DNA of 64,000 bases from an uncultured Paracoccaceae bacterium (GTDB lineage Bacteria; Pseudomonadota; Alphaproteobacteria; Rhodobacterales; Rhodobacteraceae): NCBI GenBank assembly GCA_947500055.1, contig CANMQO010000002.1:496001-560000 (forward strand), given 5' to 3'. This document shows, piece by piece, positions 55,534-64,000 of this stretch. Under the pieces are notes generated by a model that saw only the letters and a program-made list of their open reading frames with translations, had not been told where the DNA came from and did no database searches. The position numbers and the translations under genes are program-made. The stretch's first letter is position 1. Each line of letters opens with the position of its first letter.

Positions 55534-55683
55534 GTCGGAATCCAATCAGATTACGTTATCTGCATTCCAGTTGATCAGAAAACCGATAAGACGGCAAACC
55601 TGCCGGATCAGGTTTGGCCTGTGCGCGTTCGTTGGGGTCGCGTATGAGGCGGATTTGGTGACCCCGTCTCAGCCCAAAAAAAT

Positions 55684-56595
55684 CTAAAAATGAAACTCCG
55701 CGACATTGACCCGTTTGCCAAGCGTCAATGCGTCGGCGACATGGATCATCGGTGCCAGATCGACATCGGAAGACGCGGAGTTAACCAGGTCAGCCATCCG
55801 ATCGTAAAGCGCTGGATATTCGCGATCTTTTCCGGCGGCCATTTCAGCCCCGTTGATCACGAGCCGCGCGCCGCCATCATGCAGGGTCAGGTTGCCCGCG
55901 TCGGTTTCGACGCTGATGTCCCAGCTTTGCGGCCCTTCCTGTCGCCAGTCGAAATCGCCACTGACATTGCCCGTCCATTGCATCTGCGCCGCAATCGGTG
56001 TGTCACGGTTGGCGGGGAATTGCAGTGTCGCGTTTTGCAGATGCATCGGTTGCGGCAGAATTTCGGTGATGATGGACAAGGCATTTATGCCGGGATCAAA
56101 CACGCCCATGCCGCCGGGTTCAAACACCCAATGCTGCCCCGGGTGCCAGCGGCGCACATCCTCTTTCCAATTGATATGTGCCCTAGTGATGGTCTTGTCG
56201 GCCAGCCAAGCCTTGGCCGGGGCCACCCCATCGGCCATGCGGCTGTGCCATGTTGCAAAAAGGCTGACCCCTGCAACATCGGCCATGGTTTGCAGCGCGT
56301 GCACCTCGGCCAATGTGGCGCCCGGTGGCTTTTCGAGCATCACGTGACGCCCTGCTGCAATAGCCTTGGCCGCGTAATCGTAGCGCGGCACTGGCGGCAG
56401 GCAGAGCGATATGACCGGGATGTCGGGCCTGTCGGTCAGCATCTGGTCAAAATCGGTGAAGGCGGACACGCCATCCACAGTTCCTGACCGGCTGACGGTC
56501 GCCGCCAATTCCCAGTCAGCGCTTGCGTTGATCGCTGGCACATGCTGATCCACAGCGATTTTGCCGATACCGACAAGGGCGATTTTGCTGGTCAT
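55684..56595 (-). CDS. Gfo/Idh/MocA-family oxidoreductase, D-galactose 1-dehydrogenase-like
   Basis: A 303-residue NAD(P)-dependent sugar dehydrogenase. The Rossmann start is SKIALVGIGKIAVDQHVPAI, the conserved lysine is in MLEKPPGATLAEVHAL (EKP motif), and DPGINALSIITEILP is in the substrate domain. The overall pattern (GIGKIARDQH type, HWVFEPGGMGVFDPGINALS) is that of galactose/arabinose dehydrogenases from Rhizobiales and Rhodobacterales. ATG 56595 is favoured over the long frame from 56832, which overlaps the divergent aldolase gene. Proximity to the frc-like importer suggests sugar oxidation. Confidence 0.8.
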   Translation of the reverse strand: MTSKIALVGIGKIAVDQHVPAINASADWELAATVSRSGTVDGVSAFTDFDQMLTDRPDIPVISLCLPPVPRYDYAAKAIAAGRHVMLEKPPGATLAEVHALQTMADVAGVSLFATWHSRMADGVAPAKAWLADKTITRAHINWKEDVRRWHPGQHWVFEPGGMGVFDPGINALSIITEILPQPMHLQNATLQFPANRDTPIAAQMQWTGNVSGDFDWRQEGPQSWDISVETDAGNLTLHDGGARLVINGAEMAAGKDREYPALYDRMADLVNSASSDVDLAPMIHVADALTLGKRVNVAEFHF

Positions 56596-56670
56596 CCGAA
56601 TACCCAAACCTTTGGTTGATCTGTTTCTCACTTTCATGTCTGATCCGCTCTGGCAAGAATGGAGGCCGCA

Positions 56671-57414
56671 ATGGCACAACCCAATATCGATCACTGGGCA
56701 GAGCGGGTGGATATGGCTGCTGCTTTTCGTTGGACCGCCCGGCTGAACATGCATGAGGCAGTTGCGAACCATTTCAGCCTGGCGATCAATGATGACGGCA
56801 CCCGGTTCCTGATGAACCCGAACCAGATGCATTTTTCCCGGATCAAAGCCAGCGACATGATTGTTGTTGATGCCAATGATCCTGATACGTTACGCGGCCC
56901 CAATGCCCCGGACCCGACCGCATGGGGTCTGCATGGTGGCATCCATCGCCATGTCCCCCATGCCCGTTGTGCGATGCATGTGCATTCGATTTTCGCCACA
57001 GTGCTTGCTTCGTTGAAGGACAGCCGCCTGCCCCCGATTGACCAGAATTGCTGCACATTCTTCAATCGTTATGTGATTGATGACGGGTATGGCGGCCTGG
57101 CCTTCGAGGAAGAGGGCGAACGCTGTGCCGCCTTGTTCGCTGATCCGTCCAAGCGGGTGATGATCATGGGCAATCATGGCGTGCTGGTGATTGGTGAAAC
57201 CGTGGCCGAGACATTCAACCGGATGTATTACTTTGAGCGCGCCTGCGAGACCTATATTCGCGCCTTGCAGACCGGCCTGCCGCTGCGCGTTTTACCTGAT
57301 GATGTGGCCGAGAAAACCGCCCGGGAGCTGGAAGCCTATCCCGAGCAGGATCTGCGCCATCTGACAGAACTGAAAGCGATTCTGGATGAAGAGGCGTCAA
57401 ACTACGCATCCTGA
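56671..57414 (+). CDS. Class II aldolase/adducin family protein
   Basis: A 247-residue zinc-dependent aldolase-fold protein (FucA/AraD/adducin family). Zinc ligands are seen in CAMHVHSIFATVLA (HVH) and MIMGNHGVLVIGETVAETFN (H). The ATG at 56671 has GGAGG five nt upstream; an earlier in-frame ATG at 56659 contains that ribosome site and is rejected. Many family members of this length lack a known substrate. It is divergent from the galactose-dehydrogenase-like gene with 75 nt between. Confidence 0.87.
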   Translation: MAQPNIDHWAERVDMAAAFRWTARLNMHEAVANHFSLAINDDGTRFLMNPNQMHFSRIKASDMIVVDANDPDTLRGPNAPDPTAWGLHGGIHRHVPHARCAMHVHSIFATVLASLKDSRLPPIDQNCCTFFNRYVIDDGYGGLAFEEEGERCAALFADPSKRVMIMGNHGVLVIGETVAETFNRMYYFERACETYIRALQTGLPLRVLPDDVAEKTARELEAYPEQDLRHLTELKAILDEEASNYAS

Positions 57415-57417
57415 ATG

Positions 57418-57448
57418 GCGTGCAGAGGTGGGACTAACCCCTGCACGC
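57418..57448 (+). other. Long stem-loop after the class II aldolase gene
   Basis: GCGTGCAG and CTGCACGC form a perfect 8-bp stem with an inner GGG/CCC pairing. It begins three nt after the aldolase stop. No T run follows, so it may act as an mRNA 3' end structure rather than an intrinsic terminator. The rest of the 190-nt gap shows nothing identifiable. Confidence 0.45.
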
Positions 57449-57607
57449 TGTTGGGGGCCACACAGGGAACGAAGTAACACAATGACTGATCCAAGCAGTT
57501 GCATGACCTACCCAAGACAGACCTGTAATTGGCCGCCCTTGTGATAGGGTTACGCCCAGGATTGTGCATTTATTCCCGATGAGGTGAGGATTTTTTGGCG
57601 AGGCGTC

Positions 57608-58234
57608 TCAGGTTTTGCGAAACATGATCAGCCGCGCCGTGTCGTTACGGTGTTCCGCGTCCGCCCGGTCGTCATAGATGCGGATGTCCCGTGTCGTCAG
57701 ATCATGGATCTTGTCGCTGCATTTTCCCAAGGCATCCGCAAACCCTGCCTTATCAAAATGCAGGATGTTGACGGATATCACGAATAGCGCGTCGGGTGCC
57801 GCCACGGGCATCAGATTTTGCAGGGCGTCCGGCCCGACATGGCCAAGGGTGAATGTTCCGGCGCTGACAATACCGTTGTAATGGTTCTTTGGCAGGTCAA
57901 GCGATAGTGTGACATCGCCAGCCTGCAGCGCGTGATAGTGCCCTTTCATTGCGGCCACTTGCAGCATGTCATCAGACAGGTCGATCCCGTCGATTTGATC
58001 GATCCCTGCCCCGGCCAGATGCGCCCCGACAAGACCGGTTCCCGCGCCCACATCCAGCACAGGCCCCTTTCCACCCGCCCCTCGGAACGCCATCGCCACT
58101 TCACGGGGGAGTTGGTAGCCCTGCCCATCGTGAAACGCAGTGTCGTAGCTATGCGACCATGTGCGATAAAGCGCCTTGACCTCCTCCACTGAGGACATGG
58201 CGTAGGCGTCATCGACATCTGGATCATTTCCCAT
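57608..58234 (-). CDS. Class I SAM-dependent methyltransferase
   Basis: A 208-residue methyltransferase with a canonical SAM loop VLDVGAGTGLVGAHLAGAG, motif II DQIDGIDLSDDMLQVA and AGTFTLGHVGPDAL. It belongs to the general Methyltransf_11/25 type often seen with small-molecule or ubiquinone-like acceptors. ATG at 58234. It is divergent from the epimerase-like gene, 57 nt apart. The acceptor is unknown. Confidence 0.85.
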   Translation of the reverse strand: MGNDPDVDDAYAMSSVEEVKALYRTWSHSYDTAFHDGQGYQLPREVAMAFRGAGGKGPVLDVGAGTGLVGAHLAGAGIDQIDGIDLSDDMLQVAAMKGHYHALQAGDVTLSLDLPKNHYNGIVSAGTFTLGHVGPDALQNLMPVAAPDALFVISVNILHFDKAGFADALGKCSDKIHDLTTRDIRIYDDRADAEHRNDTARLIMFRKT

Positions 58235-58291
58235 GCCTTGCAGCTTAACACAGGCTTGCGTATTCCAAAGTGCTAAGGCACCAGTAGGCCC

Positions 58292-59152
58292 ATGGAAAAG
58301 ACGCTGCTTTCATTCGGTCACGGCTATAGCGCGCAGGCGCTATCCCGGATTTTATTGCCGCAGGGCTGGCGGGTCATCGGCACCACACGGTCAGAGGACA
58401 AAGCCCCCCGCCTTATGGCGGATGGGGTTGAACCGCGTATCTGGCCCGGTGCCGATATGATACCCGCCCTGAATGCCGCCACCCATATCCTGATCTCGGC
58501 TGCCCCCGGTGATGAGGGCGATCCCGTGCTGGCCCAGTTGCGGTCAGAGATTACTGCCCGTGCCGGTCAGTTTGAATGGGTCGGATACTTGTCCACAACA
58601 GGCGTTTATGGCGACCATCAGGGCGATTGGGTAGATGAAAATACCCCGCTGACCCCAGCCACGAAACGCGGCATTGCCCGGGTCGCGGCAGAGGCGGCGT
58701 GGACCGCAATCGAGGATTTGCCGTTACATATCTTTCGCCTTGCCGGGATTTATGGTCCGGGTCGCGGCCCCTTTGCCAAGGTCCGAAATGGCACCTCCCG
58801 CCGCATCATCAAACCGGGGCAGGTTTTCAGCCGCACCCATGTGGCCGATATTGCGCGCGTGCTTGCCGCGTCGATCAATCGCCCGAACCCCGGCGCTGCT
58901 TACAATGTCTGTGATGACGATCCCGCCCCGCCGGAGGATGTCATTGCCTACGCCGCCGAGTTGCTGGGTGTGCCGGTGCCGGAGGACGAGGATTTTGAGA
59001 CCGCCGACATGACACCTATGGCCCGCAGTTTTTATGCCGAAAGCAAGAAGGTGCGAAATGACCGGATCAAGGGGGAGTTGGGTGTTGAACTGCTCTACCC
59101 GGATTACCGGACCGGGCTTAAGGCATTGCTGGCGCAGGAAATCGGCGCCTGA
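58292..59152 (+). CDS. NAD(P)-binding SDR, epimerase-like (YeeZ type)
   Basis: A 286-residue extended/atypical SDR: SFGHGYSAQALSRILLPQGWRVIGTTRS holds the nucleotide loop, YLSTTGVYGDHQGDWVDE the catalytic serine/threonine and YGD region, and FRLAGIYGPGRGPFAKV the usual epimerase segment. The YxxxK motif is not evident (RGIARVAAE occupies that position), so it may bind cofactor without classical dehydrogenase activity. The substrate is unknown. The 111-nt gap after it holds no recognisable element. Confidence 0.85.
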   Translation: MEKTLLSFGHGYSAQALSRILLPQGWRVIGTTRSEDKAPRLMADGVEPRIWPGADMIPALNAATHILISAAPGDEGDPVLAQLRSEITARAGQFEWVGYLSTTGVYGDHQGDWVDENTPLTPATKRGIARVAAEAAWTAIEDLPLHIFRLAGIYGPGRGPFAKVRNGTSRRIIKPGQVFSRTHVADIARVLAASINRPNPGAAYNVCDDDPAPPEDVIAYAAELLGVPVPEDEDFETADMTPMARSFYAESKKVRNDRIKGELGVELLYPDYRTGLKALLAQEIGA

Positions 59153-59263
59153 CCTGCCGAGGGCCATGGATCAGCTTGCAGCGACAGTACCCGGCAGCAA
59201 ACATGACGCGATCCATCCATAATTGCGTACCGAGCGCCGAGTGGGCATAGGCAAGGCTTCGTC

Positions 59264-59491
59264 TTAGCGATCAGCCTCATCCATCAGGCGACGTATGTGC
59301 CCCGAAAATGCGACTGTCGCCGGTAGGCCGATCACCGCGCCAATCAGCAGCGACCATTGGGTCGACAGCACCGGAAGTTCGGCCCAGCTGCCGATGAGAG
59401 AGGCGAAAAAGACATTCACGGCCATGGCCCCTGCCCCAAACGGATAAAGTGCCAGGGTGATTTTTGCCTTGCTCCATCCCCGCTGCGTCAT
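59264..59491 (-). CDS. Small two-helix membrane protein at the end of the nor operon
   Basis: A 75-residue protein with two predicted transmembrane helices (ITLALYPFGAGAMAVNVFFASLIG and LLIGAVIGLPATVAFSGHI). Its ATG overlaps the stop of the 57-codon gene before it by four nt (ATGA), so it is translationally coupled and belongs to the norCBQD transcript. By position it corresponds to small accessory genes reported downstream of norD (nnrT/nnrU in Rhodobacter sphaeroides, or norF in Paracoccus); I cannot confirm which by sequence alone. Confidence 0.75.
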   Translation of the reverse strand: MTQRGWSKAKITLALYPFGAGAMAVNVFFASLIGSWAELPVLSTQWSLLIGAVIGLPATVAFSGHIRRLMDEADR

Positions 59492-59661
59492 CGGCGCGCG
59501 ACGATTTTGTGCACCGCAACAAGGGCCGCAATCAACGCGAGTGAGGCCAGCCCGAACCAGAACTCTGCCGTGGCCGACTGTGCCTGAGGGATGGGACGGT
59601 CAAAGCCTTCGGCAACGGCGCCTGAGGCAATAAAAACGGCCATTGGGGTCAGAAATCGCAT
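59488..59661 (-). CDS. Very small membrane protein directly after norD
   Basis: A 57-residue frame starting at ATG 59661, one nt after the norD stop, and overlapping the next gene by four nt. The protein begins MRFLTPMAVFIASGAVAEGF, a signal-like or short anchor segment, then a clear membrane helix FWFGLASLALIAALVAV and a basic end HKIVARR. Both junctions are operon-like, which is why I accept such a short frame. It may be the counterpart of nnrT or a NorF-like assembly subunit; function is unproven. Confidence 0.75.
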   Translation of the reverse strand: MRFLTPMAVFIASGAVAEGFDRPIPQAQSATAEFWFGLASLALIAALVAVHKIVARR

Positions 59662-59662
59662 G

Positions 59663-61474
59663 TCAGGTCTCCTGTGTCAGGGTGCGGTAGATGTCGGGCA
59701 GCGCGCGCGTCAGCCGTTCGGGGTTTGGCAACAGGGAAAACCCGCCGCGCCCGAAGATGCGTGCAAACCAGTCCTGGCCGTCTTCGTCGATGATGATGCC
59801 ATGCAGGCTTTGGCCCGCGCGGCGCGCCTCGGCCACGGCCATGTGGCTGTCTTCGATGCCATGCTGGCCCTCGTAATGGTCAAGGTCGTTGGGTTTTCCA
59901 TCGGTCAAAACGATCAGTAGCTTGCGTGCGGCGGTTTCCTGCGCCAGCTGCGCGCTTACATGGCGGATAGCGGCGCCTAGCCGCGTGTAATGCCCCGGCT
60001 TCAGGGCACCGATATTGGCGGTGATTTCCGGTCCCATGGGCGCATGAAAATCCTTGCAGCGGGTCAGGAATACCCGGTCACGCCGCAGCGATGAAAACCC
60101 CCATATGCCCAAACGATCGCCTGCTGCATCGATGCCGGTTGCCAGTGCTGCCATCGCATTGCGGGCGATGGTGATGACGCTGGTGTCGCCAATGGCCGCC
60201 TCGGTCGAGCGTGAGGTGTCGATCAGGAAGGCGACGGCAAGGTCGCGTTCAATCTGCCGCGCGCTTTGCCAGATGCGATCGCTACCGCGACCTGTGGCAG
60301 CGATATCAGCCCGGGTTTTGATCAGGGCATCAAGATCCAGTTCCGCCCCGTCGATCTGGCGGGGTTGCAGGATGCGGCGCGGCCGCAAGGCTTCAAACTG
60401 CTGGCGCACGGCGCGGATTTGGCGTGGGTCTGGTTGGAATCTATCGGTGGTATCGGGCCGCGCTGGCGCATCCAGAACCCGACAATGGTCGGCCATGTAA
60501 CTGCGTGTCCGATGGTTCCATTCCGGATATGTGTGTTCGCCTGCAAGTGCTTCGTGATCGGCGTCAGATGGTGACAGATCCAGATGCAATCGGAGCCGTG
60601 TCGCACTGCGCCGATCATGTTTGGACAAGGTGATGATGTCCTGATCATCCGCGGCTTTCTGCGCGTTTTCATCGTCATCATCATCGACACTGCGGTTGAT
60701 ATTCATGGATTCAACCCATGACAGGATCGATTCAAACCGGTGGATGATGAAGCTGTCCTTGCGCCGGGTCTGTTCCTGGTCCTTGCGTTCGCCCAGTTTC
60801 CGGTCGGTCAGGGCAGCGGCTGGTGCGGGGCCGGAGGTTTGCTGTTCCTCGGGGGCCGTTCCGCCGCTGCCGGGCGCTGTAAAACGAAGCCAGATCGGCA
60901 CTGTGGCAAAAGGTAGGTAATGCTGCCCATCTGCGGCCAGCGATATGTCGCTGGGCAGGTCGCAGAATGCGCGCATCTGATCATAACTGTGGCGTAACCC
61001 CACGCAATGCGCCTTGGCTTGGGCTGCGCCCTGTTCGTTGACTCGGATTTGCATCAGATCATTCGCCCGTGTTCCCGCTTCTGGAAAACCAAGCGCGGAT
61101 ATCCGGGTGTGGGCCGCCACCGCGACAAGCCAAAAATAGGCATCCCTGTTCAGTTTCGGGTCGGGAAATGCGGCGATCACCGGTGGCAGGGACAGGCGTT
61201 CCCCGTCGAATGCTGCGACCCATTCATGTGCCCGTTCGACTGCGATCTTTTGTGTGATCGACCGCTGGTGCCGCACAAGTGTGGCGGGGCTTTCGACAAG
61301 CTCAACCCCGGCATCGCCCCCAAGGGCGCGGAACAGGACCGACAGGCTGGTCCGGAGGCCATGCAATTCACACGCTGCATCCGGATACCCGAGTTCTGCC
61401 CCCATGCCGCTGGCCAAATCGTGCCAAAGGTTGCCGACCGTTTCTTCGGGTTCCATGAGGTCGAGCAGTTTCAT
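59663..61474 (-). CDS. norD: Nitric oxide reductase activation protein NorD
   Basis: A 603-residue cytoplasmic protein with a C-terminal von Willebrand A domain; the MIDAS motif is in VAFLIDTSRSTEAAIGD, with Thr in the later LGAAIRHVSAQ region and D in LIVLTDGKPNDLDHY. With the MoxR-type ATPase NorQ it is needed to assemble an active NO reductase, probably by metal insertion into NorB. The middle (about 220-290) is acidic and low in complexity. It starts four nt after norQ. Confidence 0.93.
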   Translation of the reverse strand: MKLLDLMEPEETVGNLWHDLASGMGAELGYPDAACELHGLRTSLSVLFRALGGDAGVELVESPATLVRHQRSITQKIAVERAHEWVAAFDGERLSLPPVIAAFPDPKLNRDAYFWLVAVAAHTRISALGFPEAGTRANDLMQIRVNEQGAAQAKAHCVGLRHSYDQMRAFCDLPSDISLAADGQHYLPFATVPIWLRFTAPGSGGTAPEEQQTSGPAPAAALTDRKLGERKDQEQTRRKDSFIIHRFESILSWVESMNINRSVDDDDDENAQKAADDQDIITLSKHDRRSATRLRLHLDLSPSDADHEALAGEHTYPEWNHRTRSYMADHCRVLDAPARPDTTDRFQPDPRQIRAVRQQFEALRPRRILQPRQIDGAELDLDALIKTRADIAATGRGSDRIWQSARQIERDLAVAFLIDTSRSTEAAIGDTSVITIARNAMAALATGIDAAGDRLGIWGFSSLRRDRVFLTRCKDFHAPMGPEITANIGALKPGHYTRLGAAIRHVSAQLAQETAARKLLIVLTDGKPNDLDHYEGQHGIEDSHMAVAEARRAGQSLHGIIIDEDGQDWFARIFGRGGFSLLPNPERLTRALPDIYRTLTQET

Positions 61475-61478
61475 GCGC

Positions 61479-62273
61479 TTATCCGTAGATCGTTGTGATC
61501 AGATCGTGCAGTGCCTGTTTGACGTCCGGTTCATCGCTGAGTGGTTCGATGATGGCGGATTCGAGCGCTTGCGGGATTGCCATTCCGCCCGCGATCAGGC
61601 TGGCGGCGTAGATCAGGAGCCGGGTGGAAACGCCTTCCTCCAGATCCATGCCCGAAAGCGCCCGGATATGTCCCGCCAGCCGGATCAATGGTTTGACCCG
61701 CTCGGGGTCCAACCCGCTTTCCTGTGCCACAACGGCGGTTTCGATGTTCGGCTGCGGAAAATCAAAGGTCGCGGATAAGAACCGTTGCCGTGTCGAGGGT
61801 TTCAACCGCTTCAACACGTTCTGGTAGCCGGGGTTATAGGAAGCGACCAGCATGAACCCCTGCGGCGCGACCAGTTCCTCGCCGGTTCGGTCAATCATCA
61901 ATGTGCGCCGGTTGTCGGTCAGCGGGTGCAGCACCACGGTCACGTCTTTGCGCGCCTCGATCACCTCATCAAGGTAGCAGATCCCACCTTCGCGGACCGC
62001 ACGGGTGAGCGGCCCATCGACCCAAACGGTTTCACCGCCTTTCAGCAGATATCGCCCGATCAGGTCAGCCGCTGACAGGTCGTCATGGCAGGCAACGGTA
62101 TAAAGTGGTTTGCCCAGCCGGGCGGCCATATGTTCGACAAACCGGGTTTTGCCGCAACCGGTTGGCCCTTTCAAAAGCAGCGGTAGCCCAAGGTCGTGGG
62201 CGGATTGAAACAGCGCGCATTCACGCGCTGTTTCCTGATAAAACGGGACCGTTGGTGTCGATTGCATATTCAT
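61479..62273 (-). CDS. norQ: MoxR-type AAA+ ATPase NorQ
   Basis: A 264-residue ATPase with Walker A GPTGCGKT at 36-43, Walker B YLDEV at 100-104 and sensor region LVASYNPGYQN. It pairs with NorD to activate NO reductase (and NirQ-like proteins in related nir clusters). The gene lies three nt after norB, with a GGGGAATAGG region serving as ribosome site; M1 and M3 are both possible starts. Confidence 0.95.
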   Translation of the reverse strand: MNMQSTPTVPFYQETARECALFQSAHDLGLPLLLKGPTGCGKTRFVEHMAARLGKPLYTVACHDDLSAADLIGRYLLKGGETVWVDGPLTRAVREGGICYLDEVIEARKDVTVVLHPLTDNRRTLMIDRTGEELVAPQGFMLVASYNPGYQNVLKRLKPSTRQRFLSATFDFPQPNIETAVVAQESGLDPERVKPLIRLAGHIRALSGMDLEEGVSTRLLIYAASLIAGGMAIPQALESAIIEPLSDEPDVKQALHDLITTIYG

Positions 62274-62276
62274 CGC

Positions 62277-63623
62277 CTATTCCCCCGGAACGGTGTTCGG
62301 GCCGGGTGCGATGATCTCGTCCTTGCGGACGACCAATAGCGAGTAGATGAACAAGAGCGCCCCGATCACCACCGCTGCACCAGCGCCAAAGCGCATGATA
62401 TAGAAAATCGCCAAATCATCCTGGACGGTCATGTAGTAGTCGCCCAAAACCCGCTGCATATGGGTCTGAATGGTGCCCGCAAATGTCAGCACGAAGGTCA
62501 TGAACGCCATGCCACCTGTCATCAGCCAGAAACTGACCATGTTCAGCACCTGATTATATGGCGCCCGCCCGCGCAGCATTGGCATCGCATAGGTGAACAG
62601 CGCCAGGTTCAGCGCCACATAGGCCCCGTAGAACGCGAGGTGGCCGTGGGCCGCCGTGATCTGCGTGCCGTGGCTGTAGAAGTTGACCCCGTGCAGCGTG
62701 TGCAGGAACCCCCAGACGCCCGCCCCAAAGAAGGCCACGGTGCTTGACCCCAATGACCACAGGAGCGCGGCCTTGTTCGGGTGGTTCTTGCGCCCCTTCC
62801 AGACCATCACGAAAGCAAACGACATCATCAGAAAGAACGGGATCACCTCGAACGTCGAGAAGATTGATCCGACCCACTGCCAGTAGCCCGGCAGGCCGAT
62901 CCAGTAAAAGTGGTGGCCAGTGCCAAGGATGCCTGAGAAAAGCGCGGTGGCCACAATGACATAAAGCCATTTTTCAACGACTTCCCGGTCCACGCCCGTC
63001 ATTTTGAGCAATAGAAAGGCGAGGATCGCAGCCATGACAAGTTCCCATGTCGCCTCGACCCACAGGTGAACGACGAACCACCAGTACATTTTGTCGAGCG
63101 ACAGGTTCTCGGGATTGATGAAGGCAAAGACCCAAAGCAGAGATAACAGCCAAAGCCCGATCAGCAGGACATTGGTAATCGCGGTTTTCTTGCCTGCCAG
63201 AACCGTCATGGAGATGTTGAAAAGAAAAATCAGCGCGGCGACGAGTATGCCGACCTTGACCCACAAAGGCTGTTCAAGGAATTCGCGCCCGCCGTGGATA
63301 CCGACAAGATAGGAGCCGACCGCACCCAGTGTCCCAACCATCAGCAGGGCCAGTTGGATATAGGCCAGTTTCACAGAATAGAGCTCGCGTTCGGATTCCT
63401 CCGGTACAAGGAAATAGGCCGCGCCGAAGAACCCCAACAAAAGCCAGACGATCAGCGCGTTGGTGTGGATCATCCGTATGATGTTGAAGGGCAGAATTTC
63501 CGACAGGAAATTGGGCGACACATAGACCCACCCGGCCAATAACCCGCCAAGCACCTGAACGCCAAACAGGGCCAATGCGCAAACGATATAGGCAAGTGCG
63601 ACTTTCTGAGATTGGTACTTCAT
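62277..63623 (-). CDS. norB: Nitric oxide reductase large subunit (cytochrome b) NorB
   Basis: The catalytic membrane subunit of the cytochrome c-dependent NO reductase, reducing two NO to N2O. The 448 residues form twelve helices. Expected haem and FeB ligands are visible: H53 (MIHTNALIVW), H186 and the glutamates E190 and E194 (HLWVEATWE), the HH pair at 237-238 (GTGHHFYWIG), and H326/H328 (AAHGHLAFYG). The length shows it is the cNOR form rather than the longer quinol-dependent qNOR. It lies 12 nt after norC. Confidence 0.97.
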   Translation of the reverse strand: MKYQSQKVALAYIVCALALFGVQVLGGLLAGWVYVSPNFLSEILPFNIIRMIHTNALIVWLLLGFFGAAYFLVPEESERELYSVKLAYIQLALLMVGTLGAVGSYLVGIHGGREFLEQPLWVKVGILVAALIFLFNISMTVLAGKKTAITNVLLIGLWLLSLLWVFAFINPENLSLDKMYWWFVVHLWVEATWELVMAAILAFLLLKMTGVDREVVEKWLYVIVATALFSGILGTGHHFYWIGLPGYWQWVGSIFSTFEVIPFFLMMSFAFVMVWKGRKNHPNKAALLWSLGSSTVAFFGAGVWGFLHTLHGVNFYSHGTQITAAHGHLAFYGAYVALNLALFTYAMPMLRGRAPYNQVLNMVSFWLMTGGMAFMTFVLTFAGTIQTHMQRVLGDYYMTVQDDLAIFYIMRFGAGAAVVIGALLFIYSLLVVRKDEIIAPGPNTVPGE

Positions 63624-63635
63624 GAGGTCTCTCCC

Positions 63636-64000
63636 TTAACCCGCGTCATTGGGCGGCCAGCCCTGTGTGTCGGTTTGATCGGCCCAGCGCAGGAATTCAG
63701 CGAGGCCGCGCATCTCTTCATCGGTGATTTCAAAATACGGCATCTGACGGCGCCCTTCGGCACCGCTGGGCTGGCTTTGCATCCAGCCTTGCAGCACTTC
63801 GAATGCGGCTTCCGGATCTTCCTGCACGCCCCAACGGGTCATGACATTTCCGACCTCTGGGGCGAAATAGGCGCCTTCGCCGTGCAAAGTGTGACAGTTG
63901 ATGCAGGAATGACGCTCCCACACCCGCTTACCCAGTGCGACCTCCTCTGACAGAGGCATCCCGGCGGTTGATGTATTCACCACGTAGCGGTGGCTATGCA
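63636..64000 (-). CDS. norC: Nitric oxide reductase cytochrome c subunit NorC, 5' end cut by the window
   Basis: The membrane-anchored c-type cytochrome that passes electrons to NorB. The frame runs off the right edge; the visible part begins at HSHRYVVNTSTAG, matching the junction after the N-terminal anchor helix. The haem-binding motif is RHSCINCHTLHGEGAYFAPEVG, with a distal methionine likely in RQMPYFEITDEEM. The internal GTG at 63983 is not the true start because the frame continues upstream in family-typical sequence. Confidence 0.95.
   Translation of the reverse strand, partial: HSHRYVVNTSTAGMPLSEEVALGKRVWERHSCINCHTLHGEGAYFAPEVGNVMTRWGVQEDPEAAFEVLQGWMQSQPSGAEGRRQMPYFEITDEEMRGLAEFLRWADQTDTQGWPPNDAG

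Noticed and set aside
63636..63983. NorC starting at the internal GTG at 63983
   Set aside because: The frame continues to the window edge in family-typical sequence (HSHRYV), so the true start is outside.

Overview
The window looks like chromosomal DNA from an alphaproteobacterium of the Rhodobacteraceae, roseobacter-type. This is inferred from the protein sequences, the high GC content with frequent GTG/TTG starts, and a string of gene neighbourhoods familiar from that group (gloB next to a methyltransferase and clpA; lptC-lptA-lptB-hpf-ptsN; secA-ppiC-argJ-mutT; norCBQD). Coding density is high. I see no tRNA, rRNA, CRISPR array, insertion sequence or prophage.

Layout. 0-13.3 kb is core housekeeping: a TPR protein (cut by the left edge), a methyltransferase, glyoxalase II, ClpA, a malonyl-CoA synthetase, a GGDEF-EAL protein, a short RNase D, then arabinose-5-phosphate isomerase-lptC-lptA-lptB-hpf-ptsN with no rpoN between lptB and hpf. 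13.3-22.1 kb (mostly minus strand) is an envelope-glycan block: cysQ-kdsB, then galU, two paralogous family-2 glycosyltransferases, a two-domain GT14-type enzyme and a sulfotransferase, with a divergent KpsM-like ABC permease. 22.1-32.8 kb is chaperone and core metabolism: dnaK, dnaJ, radC, an unknown exported protein, secA, a parvulin PPIase, argJ and mutT.

32.8-50.8 kb is more accessory. It holds a YnjB-YnjC-YnjD ABC importer with its CDP-alcohol phosphotransferase YnjF, a lone hydantoinase A subunit divergent from an M20 hydrolase, panC-panB, and a plus-strand operon for a peptide-type ABC importer (SBP, two permeases, fused double ATPase) whose last genes, overlapping by 8-20 nt, are an aldehyde dehydrogenase, an SDR and a P1-family (DmpA/NylC-like) self-processing amidase. 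Three copies or half-copies of a GC-rich palindromic repeat lie in this stretch. One is translated as the N-terminus of the YnjC permease, and another supplies the last codons and stop of the M20 gene.

50.8-59.2 kb is sugar uptake and metabolism: a ROK repressor divergent from an frcBCA-type importer, a VOC protein, a galactose-dehydrogenase-like oxidoreductase, a class II aldolase, a methyltransferase and an epimerase-like SDR. 59.3-64.0 kb is a nitric oxide reductase operon (norC cut by the right edge, norB, norQ, norD) ending in two tiny membrane-protein genes, one of only 57 codons. The organism therefore probably reduces NO during denitrification or for NO detoxification. No wholly new system can be proven from sequence alone; the strongest leads are the repeat invading reading frames, the importer-amidase-dehydrogenase operon, the Ynj importer with its lipid-type transferase, the sulfated-glycan block and the two small genes behind norD.
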